Below are positions 32,301-42,059 of a DNA stretch of 64,000 bases, piece by piece. Both the position numbers and the translations under genes were made by a program. The DNA is taken from contig NC_080427.1 of NCBI RefSeq assembly GCF_029873635.1, positions 71,765,348 to 71,829,347 on the forward strand, given 5' to 3'. The DNA comes from Malania oleifera (lineage: Eukaryota > Streptophyta > Magnoliopsida > Santalales > Ximeniaceae). Numbering within the stretch: the stretch's first letter is position 1; each line of letters begins with the position of its first letter. The notes beneath the pieces are model-generated. The model made no database searches, was not told the origin of the DNA, and saw only the letters and a list, made by a program, of their open reading frames with translations.

Positions 32301-35300
32301 TGATCTGAATTCTTCCAGTAGGGCTCGAATCCTTCTATAACCATATTACTGAAGTTTTTTGTGATGTTTTTTGTTCAAAGATCTTACCTCTTTTAGTTGC
32401 TCATTTTCAACATCCGAGAAATGGTTGTTTGGTGATTCTCAAAGCTCTTTATCAATGTTTATTGAGTCTGAAAGTGGTATTTGCTGTGTTTTTTGATTGG
32501 TATGTTGTGGGCTTGTGGTTTGCATAAGTTGTTGAAGGTTGTTTATGTTGGGATGAGTTGGTGAATTTGAAAAACATGGTGCCTGCTGTATGTTTTTGAT
32601 TTGCTGCTCTATCGAGGTCGTATTTGTGTTAAGATGGAGTTCCAAAATCCCAAAAGTGTGTCTCCCTTGTCAGTTACTTGTTCAAGTGAACAACGTACTA
32701 TAAGTGTTTCAGAGGAAGAGTATTTAAAGTTCTTTCCGTATTTGGCATCCCAACAAACATCTCATCACATTGCGTTTGTTGCTCAGAAAAGTAACCATAC
32801 CATCTATATGTCATCCGATACCTCTCCCACTAGTCCCTAGGTTATCGACTTTGTTGCTACTAACCATATGACAGGTGTCACCAATTTCTTTTCTACTCTC
32901 AAGGATTCTACAAATCTACCCAAAGTTACCCTTACTGATGGGTCCACTACTGCTGCTAAGGGGATAGGAACAATAAATCCTACTCCCTTCATCTTTATTT
33001 CTTGTATTCTCTACATTCCTAATCTACCTTTAATTACGAAGTCACTAAATTGCTCTATAACCTTCTTTCCTAATTCTGTTCTTATTCAAGATCTAAAGTG
33101 TTGCTGTCACACCACATTGTCACCTTGGTTATCCATCATTAGACAAGTTAAAATAGCTAGTTCCTACTTTGAGTTTTGTGTCTACCCTTGATTGTGAGTC
33201 TTTTCAATTAGGAAAGCATCATCATGTTCCCTTTGCCTCCCGAGCTAATAAAATAGTCATTAACCCTTTTATGTTAGTACATTCTGGTGTTTGGGGTCCT
33301 AGTTATGTCATGTCAAAGTTGGAATTTCGATACTTTGTCACTTTTGCCGAAGACTATTTTGGAATGACTTGGTTGTATTTGATGAAAGATCACTCTGAGT
33401 TGTTTAATATCTTTTCTGCCTTCTTTCTCAAATAAGAACTTAGTTTGATATGCTAGTCTGAGTACTTTGTAGTGATAATGCTAAAGAGTACATTAGTACT
33501 TAATTCATTACTTATAAAACAAACATTGGCATGATCCATTAGTCATCTTGTGCCCACACTCCACAATAAAATGGAGTTACAAAGAGGAAAAATATGCATA
33601 TTCTTGAAGTCACTCGAACCTTTTTGTGTCAAATGAATGTCCCCAAAGTTTTTTGGAGTGATGTTGTACTCATTGCTTGCTCTCTTATCAATAAAATGCC
33701 ATTTTCTGTCCTTAGTGGTAAAATCCCATATTCAATTATCTTCCCTAAGGATCCTTTGTTCTCCCTTCCTCCTCGTATATTTGGTTGTGTGTCCTTCGTT
33801 CATCAGTTAAATCCAGGAAGGGATAAACTGGATCCTTGTGCTATCAAATGCATTTTTCTGGGTTATTCCTATACTTGAAAAGGATATCGATGTTACAGTC
33901 CCACTTTACATCGATTCTTTGTCTCTGCTGATGTCACCTTTTTTGAGTCTACACTGTACTGTTCTGATTCCTTGAGTTCCGTCGACCTTGATGGGTCTCT
34001 TCCTGTGCCTAGCCTTCCTAATCCTAACTTATTTCCTTTGTCTAGTGCATCTTTTTCCAGTTTGAGTCCTTTTCATGGCTTGCATCATCCCAATTTGCAA
34101 GTGTACACACAATGACTCAAGGCAGGAGAGCCTGCTCCAGCTTCCACTTCTATGCCTCCAGTTTCCTCGTCAAATGATCCTCTTCCCCTAGTGGCTGATC
34201 CACTTATCGTTGTTTGAAAAGGTAAAAGCAGTTGTACCCAACATCCAATCTTTAATTTTGTTTCTTATGATTTCTTATCATCCTTATACTACTTTGTTAG
34301 TATTGTATCTTCTATTGCTCTTCCTAAGTCTATTTCTAAAACCCTATCCCATTTTGGGTGGAGGAATGCAATGATAGAAGAGATGCATGCTCTATAGGAT
34401 AATGATACTTGGGACTTGATACGTTTTCTTCCTATTAAGTTTGTGGTTGGTTGTTGTTGGGTATATACTGTGAAGGTTAATCCAGATGGTTCCCTAGTTC
34501 AATTGAAGGCCCACCTTGTTGCTAAGGGATATACTTGGGTGTATGGCCTAGACTATTCAGACTCGTTCTCCCTTATAGCCAAACTTGCCTTAGTATGTTT
34601 GTTCATCTCCTTAGCTACCACCTATCACTGGCCTCTACACCAGTTAGGTGTAAAGAATGCTTTCCTACATGGTGATCTTTTGGAGGAGGTCTATAAGGAG
34701 CAAACGGCTGGGTTTGTTGCTCAGGGGGAGTTAGGTTTAGTGTGTCAGCTCAAGAAGTCACTATATGATTCAAAATAGTCTCCGAGGGCATGGTTTGGTC
34801 ACTTCAGTGCTGTAGTACTTGACTTAGGCATTCAACATTGTGTAATAGATTATTCTGTAGTTTATCATCATACTCCATCTGGAAGGATTCTGCTTATTGT
34901 GTACATAAATAATATTGTGATTATTGGCGATGATGATCAAGGTGTTTAGAGCCTAAAGCATTTACAGCAGGCTAAGTTTCAGACAAAGGATTTGGGACCA
35001 TTGAAGTACTTCTTGGATATAGAAGTATAAAGATCTCATACCAGAATCATCTTGTCATAGAGGAAGTGTGTTCTTGATCTTTTAGATGAGATTGGATTGT
35101 TGAGATCAAACTCGTTGATACACCTATGGATTCTAACAGTAAGCTATTGCCAGATATGGGTGATTTGTTGTCCAACCTAGGACGATATCGGAGACTTGTT
35201 GGAAATTTGAATTATCTCACAGTCACTCGACCGGATATATCTTTCGCAACAAGTGTGGTGAGTCAGTTTCTTGATTCTTCGAGAACAAGTCATTGGGATG

Positions 35301-38300
35301 TAGTAATTCGCATCTTGAGATATCTCAAAAGTAAACTTGGGAGAGGTCTCTTATATCATGATCGAGGTCACACTCATATTTAGGGATATACTAATGTAGA
35401 TTGGGCCGAGTCACCTCTGATAGAAGATCTACAATTGGGTATTGTGTCCTTGGTGGAAATTTGGTTTTTGGAGGAGTAAGAAACAAATTGTAGTGGCCAG
35501 GTTAAGTGCTGAGTCAGAGTATAGGGCCATGGCTCACACTATATGTGAACTTGTTTGGTTGAAGAACATGCTGGAAGAACTAGGTTTTCCACATTCTCAA
35601 TCTGTGGAGCTGATATGTGATAATCAAGCTGCCATTCATACTGCTTCCAATCCGGTCTCCCATGAGCGGACAATACACATTGAAGTTGATTGCCTTTTTG
35701 TTCATGAGAAACTTGTGCAGAAGCTCATTACCACCACTTACGTGAAGTTTGATTTGCAGCTTGCTGATTTATTTACTAAAGCCTTGGGGGATGCTTGTGT
35801 TAAGTTCATTTGTAACAAGCTAGGAGCATATGATATATACATGTTCTAGCTTGAGGGGGTGTGTTTATGGTTATCTTAGTCATTTGCATTGTTAGTGTGT
35901 GAGTGTTATGTTAACAAGTAAGAGTTTGTAAGGGCATTATGGTCATTGTATATATTATAAATAAACGGAGATACGTATCATTGTGTGTAGGTCTTCCATT
36001 TCATCCAATTATTCAACAAGGTCAAACTATGAAATCCTCCAAAAACTCTCAAAAGAGCACCCAAAAAAAGAGAAAAAACTACTCTATCCCAAAGCAAGTA
36101 TAAAGTAGTAGTTTTAGTTTCCAATTCATCTCTAGTTCGATGGTGTTTCACAATAACGTGTTTTGATTAAGAATGGAACTATGATTATTATTAAGATGAA
36201 TAGCATTCTGATTATCGTGATGCAACACTTACTTTTTTTTTTTTTTTTTTTTGAACTTAAGCCCTAGTAGAAATCTTTTCATCCACAAGACTTACATAAC
36301 ATGGATGTACCTTAGAGTATGCATTTTAGGACAATCAAATGACCTCAACCAATATTGGAAAGGATTTTGCGAACACCCATGGCATAAAAGTGATGTCTAG
36401 CCTTGTGCAAACCATCGCATGCATCAAACTTCCAGTTGCATGAGAATGTGGAACTTTTCTCCTCTCTTTATTCTTTTTTTTAATGGAAGGACATTGCTTG
36501 GAACTCAACTTGAAGTGATTACAAGAGGAGAGCTAATTCCTTGGACTTATTATGTTGATCCTTTCAAGGACTTTCTCAATGTATTTCTCTTGTGATAACC
36601 AAAATTGCTTGGCTTTCCTATCATGGGTGATTGTCATGTCAACGACTTTTCGCTCGCCGCAAGTCTTTCATCTCAAATGACTTGCTCAACTTGTTCAATG
36701 TATCAATCTAAGACACATTATAGATAATGACTAGCATATCATTGTTAAGCTTGAAAGACTCGAGCTCGATTGATCTCAAAATTGTTAAATTGAGCTTGTT
36801 TTGGTTGCAAGTTCTTAAAACTTGATCTCGCTCAATTAAGCTCGATTTGATTTTACATTAATATTAAACACATGTATAAAATATACAATGCATATCTAAT
36901 GTTAAATATATGTGTAATATATATTGTATGACTTATATAAAATAGAAATAACAAAATTGAAAAGCTCGATTAAACTCGTAGTATTACAAAGCTTGAACTT
37001 GACTTGTGAAGATACTTGAGTAAAATCAAGCCATGTCAAGTTAGAGAGCGATTTGAGTTTGAGTAGCTTGTGAGTAGGCTTGATTTACTTACACCCTTAT
37101 TGTGAACTATAATAAAGGTGATAGGAGTTTGAGTGTTATTAGTGGGATTAAATGAGGATCCTTTTGTGGAATGTGTGAAGATTAGGGGATATAGGTAAAT
37201 AGAGATTGGTTTAAGGAGTTAGTCTAGAGGGTTAGCCCGCACACTTCACTTTTACCATAATCCAAGTCAGAGGATGTGGATGCTTTCTTATATTGGAGCT
37301 TTGTTATTATTCTTTTTAATGGAAAAAGAAGATATATTAAAAGAGGAAAGGAGATTACAATTAAAAAGAGGACAAGCAATCCCCCCTTAAAAAATAAAAT
37401 AAATAAAATGAAAAATAAAAAATAAAAAATAAAAGACCTAATGATGTAGGACAAGAAGCAAGACTTTGGGAAGATCCTTGTTGGAGAATAATCAAGAAAA
37501 GTTGGGTCAAGGATTTGTTGGGTTTTGTTTGTAATTAAATGCATGCTTAGTTTGATTTGTATAAATTATGTGTGTTTGGGGGCTTGTTTTGAATATTTGT
37601 GTATTAGGGTATGTTTGTAATTTCATGTTGTTTTAAGGGAATATGTGTAATTTCAGGTGCAGAAGCTTTCTTATAAATAGTGTGTGAAAGCCATGTAGAT
37701 GTTGGTTGTTGAATTTGAATTGTGAAAGTGAAAATGTTTTTCTCCCTTGTATCTCGTGAGTCTGCTCTGCGCTCTTGCCTCTTCCTTCCTCTCCTTTCCT
37801 CCCTTCTATCTCTCATGGCTGCGGTTCATTGATGCTGCCCTTGCATCACCTAACTAACAAGTCACATAAGCAAACCCCCTCTTTAAGCTCTTGTCCTCAT
37901 AGTTTATCGAACACTTCAAGTTAGCTAATTTGTGATGCCCCTTCATCAATTTCTTCCTCTCTCCATCTACGTGAATGTCGTTGCCTTGTGAACTTCATTA
38001 GGTCTAGGACTGGAAAACTGCAACCCCATCTGGAGTGGGCAAAATCCCTTCCTTACATTCTCGCTGCTTTACCAAACCTTCCTCCTCAATTATAAAAGTG
38101 CCCTCTAAGCCTGAGATGGTCTCACATATGACAAATTCCCAACTAAATCAGATGATTCAGAAACATATTCACACTGATCTCGAATCTCATCCAAAAGTAC
38201 CCTCATCCAGAAAATTCACTAATATCATCATGACATTATCCGACGCATCATCCCATTTTTTCTTTTCCTTACCCATATTACTCTTTCATTTGTATCTCTT

Positions 38301-41300
38301 TTGAAGATTCTGGGAATTCAAAACATATAAAGAACTTCCAGAATTGTTGATTAGATTTTCCCCAGAATTCCTAGAAATATCTTGCTTGTCCATCAGGTGA
38401 ACATAAACCTTCTCGAAATTGCTTCCCTTAGCTGAAGAATTGTTCTCATCATGAGCAGCCAACCTCTGTATGTTATCCAAACTACATTTGTGAACCTTAG
38501 TGCAAGCTGCTTCCTCAACTAACATTGAGGGCAACATCTTGATCAAACCTCATCCTGGCAGCAACCCTCTCAAGCACATGATCACCAGTTGAGTTCCCAA
38601 TACTAACTGAGTTGCCACTAGCCCTAGTTGGTGGTTGCCCTGCTGGATCACTCTACCAATCCCCTTGTGTTGTGAGTCCCTTTCTCGCAATAGAGCATTA
38701 AACCTATTTTGAGAAAAGGGAAGTGTTGTTTCCATCTGAGAGTTAACTGTACTGGACTTATATGTCCATCTCTAAGAGCTTTTGGGATGTTAGGTTTAAA
38801 GATTGGTGTCTTCAGGAAGTTAGGAACTTTTGATGATCAGGTTGTGGCTTAGGATATGAGGGTGACTTGGCTTAGAGAGTGTTTGGTAGGGTCCTTTTTG
38901 TTGTTAGTGCTGGTAGACGTGAGGGGTTTTGAAGTGTGGTGGTTTAAGTTTGTTTATGGGTCAATCTTCTAGGCAGGATTTTTTTTTTCCTCTCTAAAGA
39001 GTTGGCTAGCCTTTTTGGTCTTTGCAATTATCTGCATTCGGGGCCCCGGGGGGGGGGGGGGGGGGTGTGGGGATGTGAATGTTATCAAGGCTTCTAGTTA
39101 TAAGTTGGGTGGGTCTGCGACTCTGCGGTGACTAGTAGCATGAGGGAGTTTGATTTCATTTGGGATTGTGGGCTTACGGATATTCCCTTGACCAATGGGC
39201 ATTTCATTCTAGTCTTTGTCACTTTTTTTTGGGTGGGATTTTTAATGACCATATGCCTTCTTGGGACTTCGACTTTTGTAGATCTCTAAATCATAGGGTG
39301 GTAGTGGATTTCTTCTTCTTTGTTGATGATGTTGGAAAATTGTTGTCCTTCTTTTTGAGCTTCTTGATCCTTAGATCCTCTGGAGGTTTGTTCTTGTAAA
39401 TCTTTCTTTTTTTTTTGACTTGTGCTAATATCTCTTTTCTTCTCCATAAATAATTTGTAAGGTCCAAATTCCCTAAAAAATTAAGGCTTTTATCTTGTTG
39501 GTTGTTCTTCATAGAGTTAACAACAATTACTTGTTGTAGAGCATGAGACCTTCAAAGAGCTAACAACAATTATTTGTTGTAGAGCATGAGACCTTCAAAT
39601 GCAGTTTCTCCTGATTTTTCTTGGAAGATGTTGAATAAGCTTTTGATTTATTGGGAGAAAGTTGGGTTTGTCCAGTTAAGGTGTAGGATTTGTTGGTCAT
39701 TTTGCTTTTCTAGTTTTGGTAAAAACAAAATGCAATTGCTGTATGGAGATATGAGTTTTTTTTCTGCGATGTGGGGATTATGTCTGCAACATAATGTGCA
39801 TATATTTACAGGGAAAGAGCTCAATATCTCTTTGTTATGGTGCATGATTCATTATTTAGCGTTGCTTTGGTGTGCCGGCGCTGGTTTCTTTAAAGAGGTT
39901 CTTTGACATCCAGATGGATTGGCTTACTTTGTTAGTTCGATTGTTGTTTTTTCCCTTTTTTTTTTTTTTTCTCTTTTTTATTTATTTATTTTTGGTTTTG
40001 GAGGGTTTCATATTCTCCTTTTTGTACGTTCTTCCCTGTCTCATGAATTCATCTTCTTTTGTTATTAAAAAAATCACTAGGTTTGGTTGACTCACCAAGA
40101 ATAGGAGCATGATAGTCTTGCAATAAAGGAGTAGTCTACTTTTACTTTCTAAATATTATAATTACTCTAATTCAGACTAATCATTCTACTAGTGTTCACC
40201 TTTATGGCCACAAACTAATCAAGCTCTGATACCATTGTGAGGGAAGGGTGGTAGGAGGTGATGGCTAGAATGCAATAGCCTAAGATAATCCTTCCCCTCG
40301 AATCAACATTGAGTGGAACAATCAATTACCATATATCACTAGTGAGCAACAATGAAATAAAAAACACAAAATCAGCCACACACACATAAAAAAGGCACCA
40401 AAGTTTACACAGAAAACCTTTTGGTGTGAAAGGAAAAAAACATATGGCTTAAGTCTCCCAAAAATAGAGGCTGCTGTCTCAGAAATGAAAACCAGCTCTA
40501 GAGAACTTCAGATAATAATAACAGAGCCCACAACATAGAGGGGCAGGGCACAAATGTGCTGTCAATTGTAACTCAATCAGACCAGAGTTCACCATCCTTT
40601 AGAGAAGAGCAAGCTGAGTGCATGGGTCTCTTCAAACTGTAACTTCAGCTAACTTTTTTTGCTCACTCTCACTCTCACTGTCTTCTTGGCTGTACCAAGG
40701 CATGCACAAACCAAAGCTGCTAGTGAGCATTTGCTTCCCAAAGAATAGACTTTTATCCTTGTTAAAGCTTAACATACATTTTCGGCCTACAATCTAACAG
40801 CTTTAGCTTTTAGGTAAAGTGGTAATCTAACATGCTACCAGAGCTGGTTACCAGGATGTCAAGGGTTCTAATCTTGTTGCCTGCACTTATTGTGTGGTGT
40901 TTAAAAATTATTGTATTCCTGGTAATGGGTGTTGTTTATCGTTTGTTTATTGGTCCAAATGCTGTTGGACTGCACGTGTGGGGGAGCGTTAAGCTTGATA
41001 TACATTGTTGGCCCACAATATAATAGCTTAAGCTTTTTGATAAAGTGGTAATTTAATAATTTTCTGAAGATGACTTCTTATCTTCCAAAGCAAATTATAA
41101 CCATGTTAATCCAATTCCATAACATGACCTTCCAACCAAGTAGGCTACCACCATATAGATGTTATCTTCCATGTGGGCATTGGTCAATAGATCCAAGTGC
41201 CATGTGGATCACTCCAAACATATATGGGACATCCAAACTAGAAAGGGTTGGCAGCGATCCCCACATAGGGATTTATCTTGGGCATCTTTTGATAGGAATG

Positions 41301-41942
41301 ATGTACAAGCATTATGGTCACATAGTGGACACAGATCTCATTAAAAAATGGGGTCTTTTTTGATTTTTTTTCCTAACATAATTAACCATGTGATTTGTGA
41401 ATTATCCTCTTGAGGCTTGACAACTTCATGTTGAAAAAGTAGTTTTCCTTATTGATGTGGAGCTACCCTGTGCTCCATGTTAAATTTGGGAAAAGTAACC
41501 ATGAATTCTGTAATTAGTTAGACATACACAACAATTAGAGAATTGGAAAAGATAGCATTTACCAGTTCTTTAGCTATTAGAGGTGTTGATGTCCTGCATT
41601 TGGGTTTAATTTGGCAAAAACCTTTTTTTACAACAACTTGCGATTATTACAAGGATGTTATTTTAAGTTTAGAGTATCATTTTCTGTTTTAATATTTTAA
41701 AAGCAGGTTGAGGTTCTTATTTTCTTATTTGTTTGGTATTATGTAAGATTATACATTTTACATTTCTTTATATGTTTTATGTTTTTTTATGTTTTGGTTT
41801 GCCTGCAGGAGTTGCTCATCCGCGAATTTTCCTTTCACAAGCTGAATGCTAATTTACTCTGGCCAGGAACATTTGCATTTGCGGAATGGTTAATTCAACA
41901 CCAGTCATGGATAGAAGGACGACACTGCATTGAATTAGGCAG
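29189..41942 (+). CDS. SAM-dependent lysine methyltransferase-like gene (Methyltransf_16 type), 5' part
   Basis: Three exons join in frame: 29189-29249, 29346-29407 and 41809-41942. The product starts MDIALFSPSSLFADADA, passes through an acidic segment and RRHQFPGM, and then reads IREFSFHKLNANLLWPGTF, AEWLIQHQSWIEGR and CIELG. This is the N-terminal part of plant METTL21-like proteins; the last word begins motif I (ELGSGTG) of the SAM-binding fold. Such enzymes transfer methyl groups from SAM, usually to protein lysines. Only about 86 residues are encoded here. The rest of the Rossmann fold (motif I completion, DxD-like and DLIIASD-like motifs) is not visible by 64000. Intron 2 is 12.4 kb of transposons. 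The exon 3 donor is GC instead of GT. It may be a functional gene with giant introns or one disabled by insertions. Confidence 0.75.
29255..29305 (+). repeat. (CT)n microsatellite in intron 1
   Basis: About 25 CT repeats fill half of the 96-nt intron 1 and start five bases after the donor. The acceptor TTGTCTGCAG ends at 29345. Confidence 0.9.
29346..29407 (+). CDS. Methyltransferase-like exon 2
   Basis: 62 nt, read in the phase left by exon 1: DEEATGTHQRYMERRHQFPGM. It is flanked by CTGCAG and GTAAGC, both good splice sites. An ATG at its first bases opens another frame, but that frame does not match the family. Confidence 0.8.
29408..29632 (+). other. Start of intron 2, unique sequence
   Basis: AT-rich intron sequence between the donor GTAAGC and the first edge of element J. 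Nothing else is recognised. Confidence 0.5.
29633..31497 (-). mobile_element. Element J, 3' LTR (holds an L1 insertion)
   Basis: Matches 40236-41235 in several blocks: GAGCAACAATGAAAT, ACACAAAATCAG, GTGTGAAGGG, CAGTGGCTGCTGTC, CAAAGCAAATTATAACCATG and CACTCCAAATATATGTGGG. On the minus strand it starts TGTTGGGTTTCCC at 31497. Its far edge near 29633 (TGGTGGGGAAGG) corresponds to TGTGAGGGAAGG of the other copy. An L1 fragment (29946-30826) and a short segment near 29786-29915 interrupt it. Confidence 0.6.
29946..30826 (+). mobile_element. 5'-truncated L1 (LINE) 3' end with poly(A) tail
   Basis: Flanked by TAGGACCTAA (29936-29945) and TAGGTCCTAA (30827-30836), a TSD with one mismatch, and ending in a 20-A tail. 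Translation in shifting frames gives the C-terminus of plant L1 ORF2: an EIRFWHD-like region near 30050, then the zf-RVT word CHIFLHCEIARYMWNNQFS near 30355-30410. Stops and frameshifts break it. There is no reverse transcriptase core, so it is a dead-on-arrival copy. Confidence 0.75.
31498..31518 (-). promoter_or_regulatory. Polypurine tract of element J
   Basis: Minus strand AAGAGGGGGAGATT immediately before TGTTGGG, as expected just inside a 3' LTR of a minus-strand element. Confidence 0.65.
31752..31920 (+). mobile_element. Copia K 5' LTR
   Basis: TGTTGATGGTTATC to TTATTCTGCA, with the TATA-like word TATTATAAATAAAGG near 31856. Confidence 0.9.
31921..31932 (+). promoter_or_regulatory. 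Copia K primer-binding site
   Basis: TGGTATCAGAGC, a perfect match to the 3' end of initiator Met-tRNA, immediately after the 5' LTR. Confidence 0.95.
31976..33165 (+). pseudogene. Copia K gag and protease remnant
   Basis: The presumed gag start is ATGGAAGCCC at 31976, followed by a heavily broken and probably shortened gag. Near 32600-32840 the frame EEEYLKFFPYLASQQ resembles the gag-protease linker. The protease region reads VIDFVATNHMTG near 32850, where the catalytic DSGA is DFVA, then VTLTDGSTTAAKGIGTI and LYIPNLP. Stops and frame changes follow. Confidence 0.75.
33166..34160 (+). pseudogene. Copia K integrase (broken)
   Basis: CESFQLGKHHHVPF (end of the zinc-binding GAG_pre-integrase region), then LVHSGVWGPSYVMSKLEFRY, where the first catalytic Asp of HSDVWGP is Gly. 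It continues with TFAEDYFGMTWLYLMKDHSE, a frameshift, then VTRTFLCQMNVPKVFWSD, INKMPFSVLSGKIPY and CAIKCIFLGYS near 33860. The catalytic substitution and stops make it inactive. Confidence 0.85.
34161..35120 (+). pseudogene. Copia K reverse transcriptase (broken)
   Basis: WVYTVKVNPDGSLVQLKAHL, VAKGYTWVYGLDYSDSFS, then GVKNAFLHGDLLEEVYKEQT (34416-34778). After a stop the active site reads VYINNIVIIGDDD near 34898-34940: both aspartates of the copia YVDD box are Asn. Later words include LKHLQQAKFQTKDLGPLKYF. Confidence 0.85.
35121..35850 (+). pseudogene. Copia K RNase H (broken)
   Basis: YRRLVGNLNYLTVTRPDISF, a stop near 35384, then KKQIVVARLSAESEYRAMAH, WLKNMLEELGF, ICDNQAAIHTASNPV, ERTIHIEVDCLFVHEKL and LADLFTKALG. 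These are the standard copia RNase H and tail motifs. The last frame (35442-35849) is open for 135 codons. Confidence 0.85.
35862..36018 (+). mobile_element. Copia K 3' LTR
   Basis: TGTTTATGGTTATC to TTATTCAACA, preceded by the polypurine tract TTGAGGGGGTG. Confidence 0.9.
36019..37441. other. Intron/element J interior; possible hAT-like MITE near 36740-37100
   Basis: No coding domain. A T-run lies at 36233-36252. Segment 36740-37100 repeats CTCGAGCTCGA- and AAGCTCGATT-like words on both strands and ends near CTTACACCCTTATTGTG. I associate this composition with a common plant non-autonomous DNA transposon ending in ...GGGTGTAA. No clean terminal inverted repeat or TSD is visible. Confidence 0.3.
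37442..37848 (+). mobile_element. Solo LTR of family G
   Basis: 407 bp from TGATGTAGGACAAGAAGC to TGCCCTTGCATCA, flanked by a perfect TSD CCTAA (37437-37441 and 37849-37853). It matches the reverse complement of the element G LTRs (47168-47531 and 49337-49703), including GGAAGATCCTTGTTGGAGAA and CTTATAAATAGTGTGTGAAA, which holds its TATA box. No internal region is present. Confidence 0.9.
37849..38869. other. Element J interior / intron, nothing firmly recognised
   Basis: Open stretches on both strands are short and lack known motifs. The region may be decayed LINE 5' sequence, because recognisable L1 endonuclease words begin just downstream on the + strand. Confidence 0.3.
39048..39065. repeat. 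G homopolymer (18 G)
   Basis: Eighteen consecutive G inside the L1 endonuclease remnant, following GGGGCCCC. The length may be unreliable in the assembly. Confidence 0.8.
39514..39599 (+). repeat. 43-bp tandem duplication within the L1 fragment
   Basis: GAGTTAACAACAATTACTTG and onward (39514-39556) is repeated with two changes at 39557-39599. It lies in sequence encoding the zf-RVT region. Confidence 0.9.
40221..40234 (-). promoter_or_regulatory. Primer-binding site of element J
   Basis: Minus strand TGGTATCAGAGCTT, one base from the LTR terminus TGTGAGGG (+ strand, 40236). With the polypurine tract at 31498-31518 this defines a minus-strand element. Confidence 0.75.
40236..41235 (-). mobile_element. 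Element J, 5' LTR (truncated, holds TRIM 1)
   Basis: Matches the J 3' LTR up to ATATATGGGACATCC near 41235, then diverges without the GGAAACCCAACA terminus. A TRIM (40760-41058) is inserted between GAATAGACTTTTATC and CTGAAGATGACTTC, words that are adjacent in the other LTR. The internal region of J contains no J coding sequence that I recognise, only later insertions, so J is probably non-autonomous or gutted. Confidence 0.6.
40760..41058 (+). mobile_element. TRIM copy 1 (miniature LTR retrotransposon)
   Basis: 299 bp: LTR 40760-40832 (73 bp, TGTTAAAGCTTA to TAATCTAACA), a primer-site relic TGCTACCAGAGC, about 150 bp of non-coding interior with CTGGTTACCAGGATGTC and CACGTGTGGGGGAG, and LTR 40987-41058. 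The right LTR begins CGTTAAG (TG mutated) and ends TTTAATA. Its absence from the other J LTR confirms insertion. The TSD has decayed (ATCCT/ATTTT). Confidence 0.85.
41236..41808 (+). other. End of intron 2
   Basis: AT-rich intron sequence with a T-rich tract before the acceptor GCCTGCAG at 41808. No element is recognised beyond 41370. Confidence 0.5.
41809..41942 (+). CDS. Methyltransferase-like exon 3
   Basis: Begins after TTTGCCTGCAG and reads ELLIREFSFHKLNANLLWPG, TFAFAEWLIQHQSWIEG, RHCIELG and AG. In the family the next residues complete SGTG, and AG fits the first two bases of Ser split by an intron. The following bases are GCATGA, so the expected GT donor is GC. Without splicing the frame continues 15 unrelated codons to TGA at 41986. 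Confidence 0.75.
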
Positions 41943-42059
41943 GCATGACCCTGTTGGTTGTAGTTTAAGATCTTATATCACATCATGAAGACATGAATAC
42001 ACTATTTTAGTTTTATTACTTTTTTTTTCCTTCTAAATAATCTTGACAATTATCGTATT

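Larger units (their letters stand above)
31752..36018 (+). mobile_element. Ty1/copia element K, complete ends
   Basis: A 4267-bp element with short LTRs (31752-31920 and 35862-36018), a perfect primer site, protease, integrase, reverse transcriptase and RNase H in copia order. It is flanked by AGATC (31747-31751) and AGGTC (36019-36023), a TSD with one mismatch. The two LTRs differ at about six of the first 89 aligned positions. Short LTRs and domain words suggest an Ale/Retrofit-like lineage (inference). It lies inside element J's internal region and so inside intron 2 of the methyltransferase-like gene, in the same orientation as the gene. Confidence 0.9.
38870..40075 (+). mobile_element. 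L1 (LINE) fragment: endonuclease joined to zf-RVT, RT deleted
   Basis: An endonuclease remnant lies near 39070-39200 (CGDVNVIKASSYKLGG, MREFDFIWDCGLTDIPLTNG). From about 39240 it continues with C-terminal ORF2 words (PSWDFDFCRSLNHR, VVVDF), then KFPKKLRLL and RVNNNYLL, the zf-RVT area, and a tail-domain segment including LLWCMIHYLALLWC and FDIQMDWLTLLV to 39930. The reverse transcriptase between them is missing. A 43-bp tandem duplication interrupts the zf-RVT part. Confidence 0.7.
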
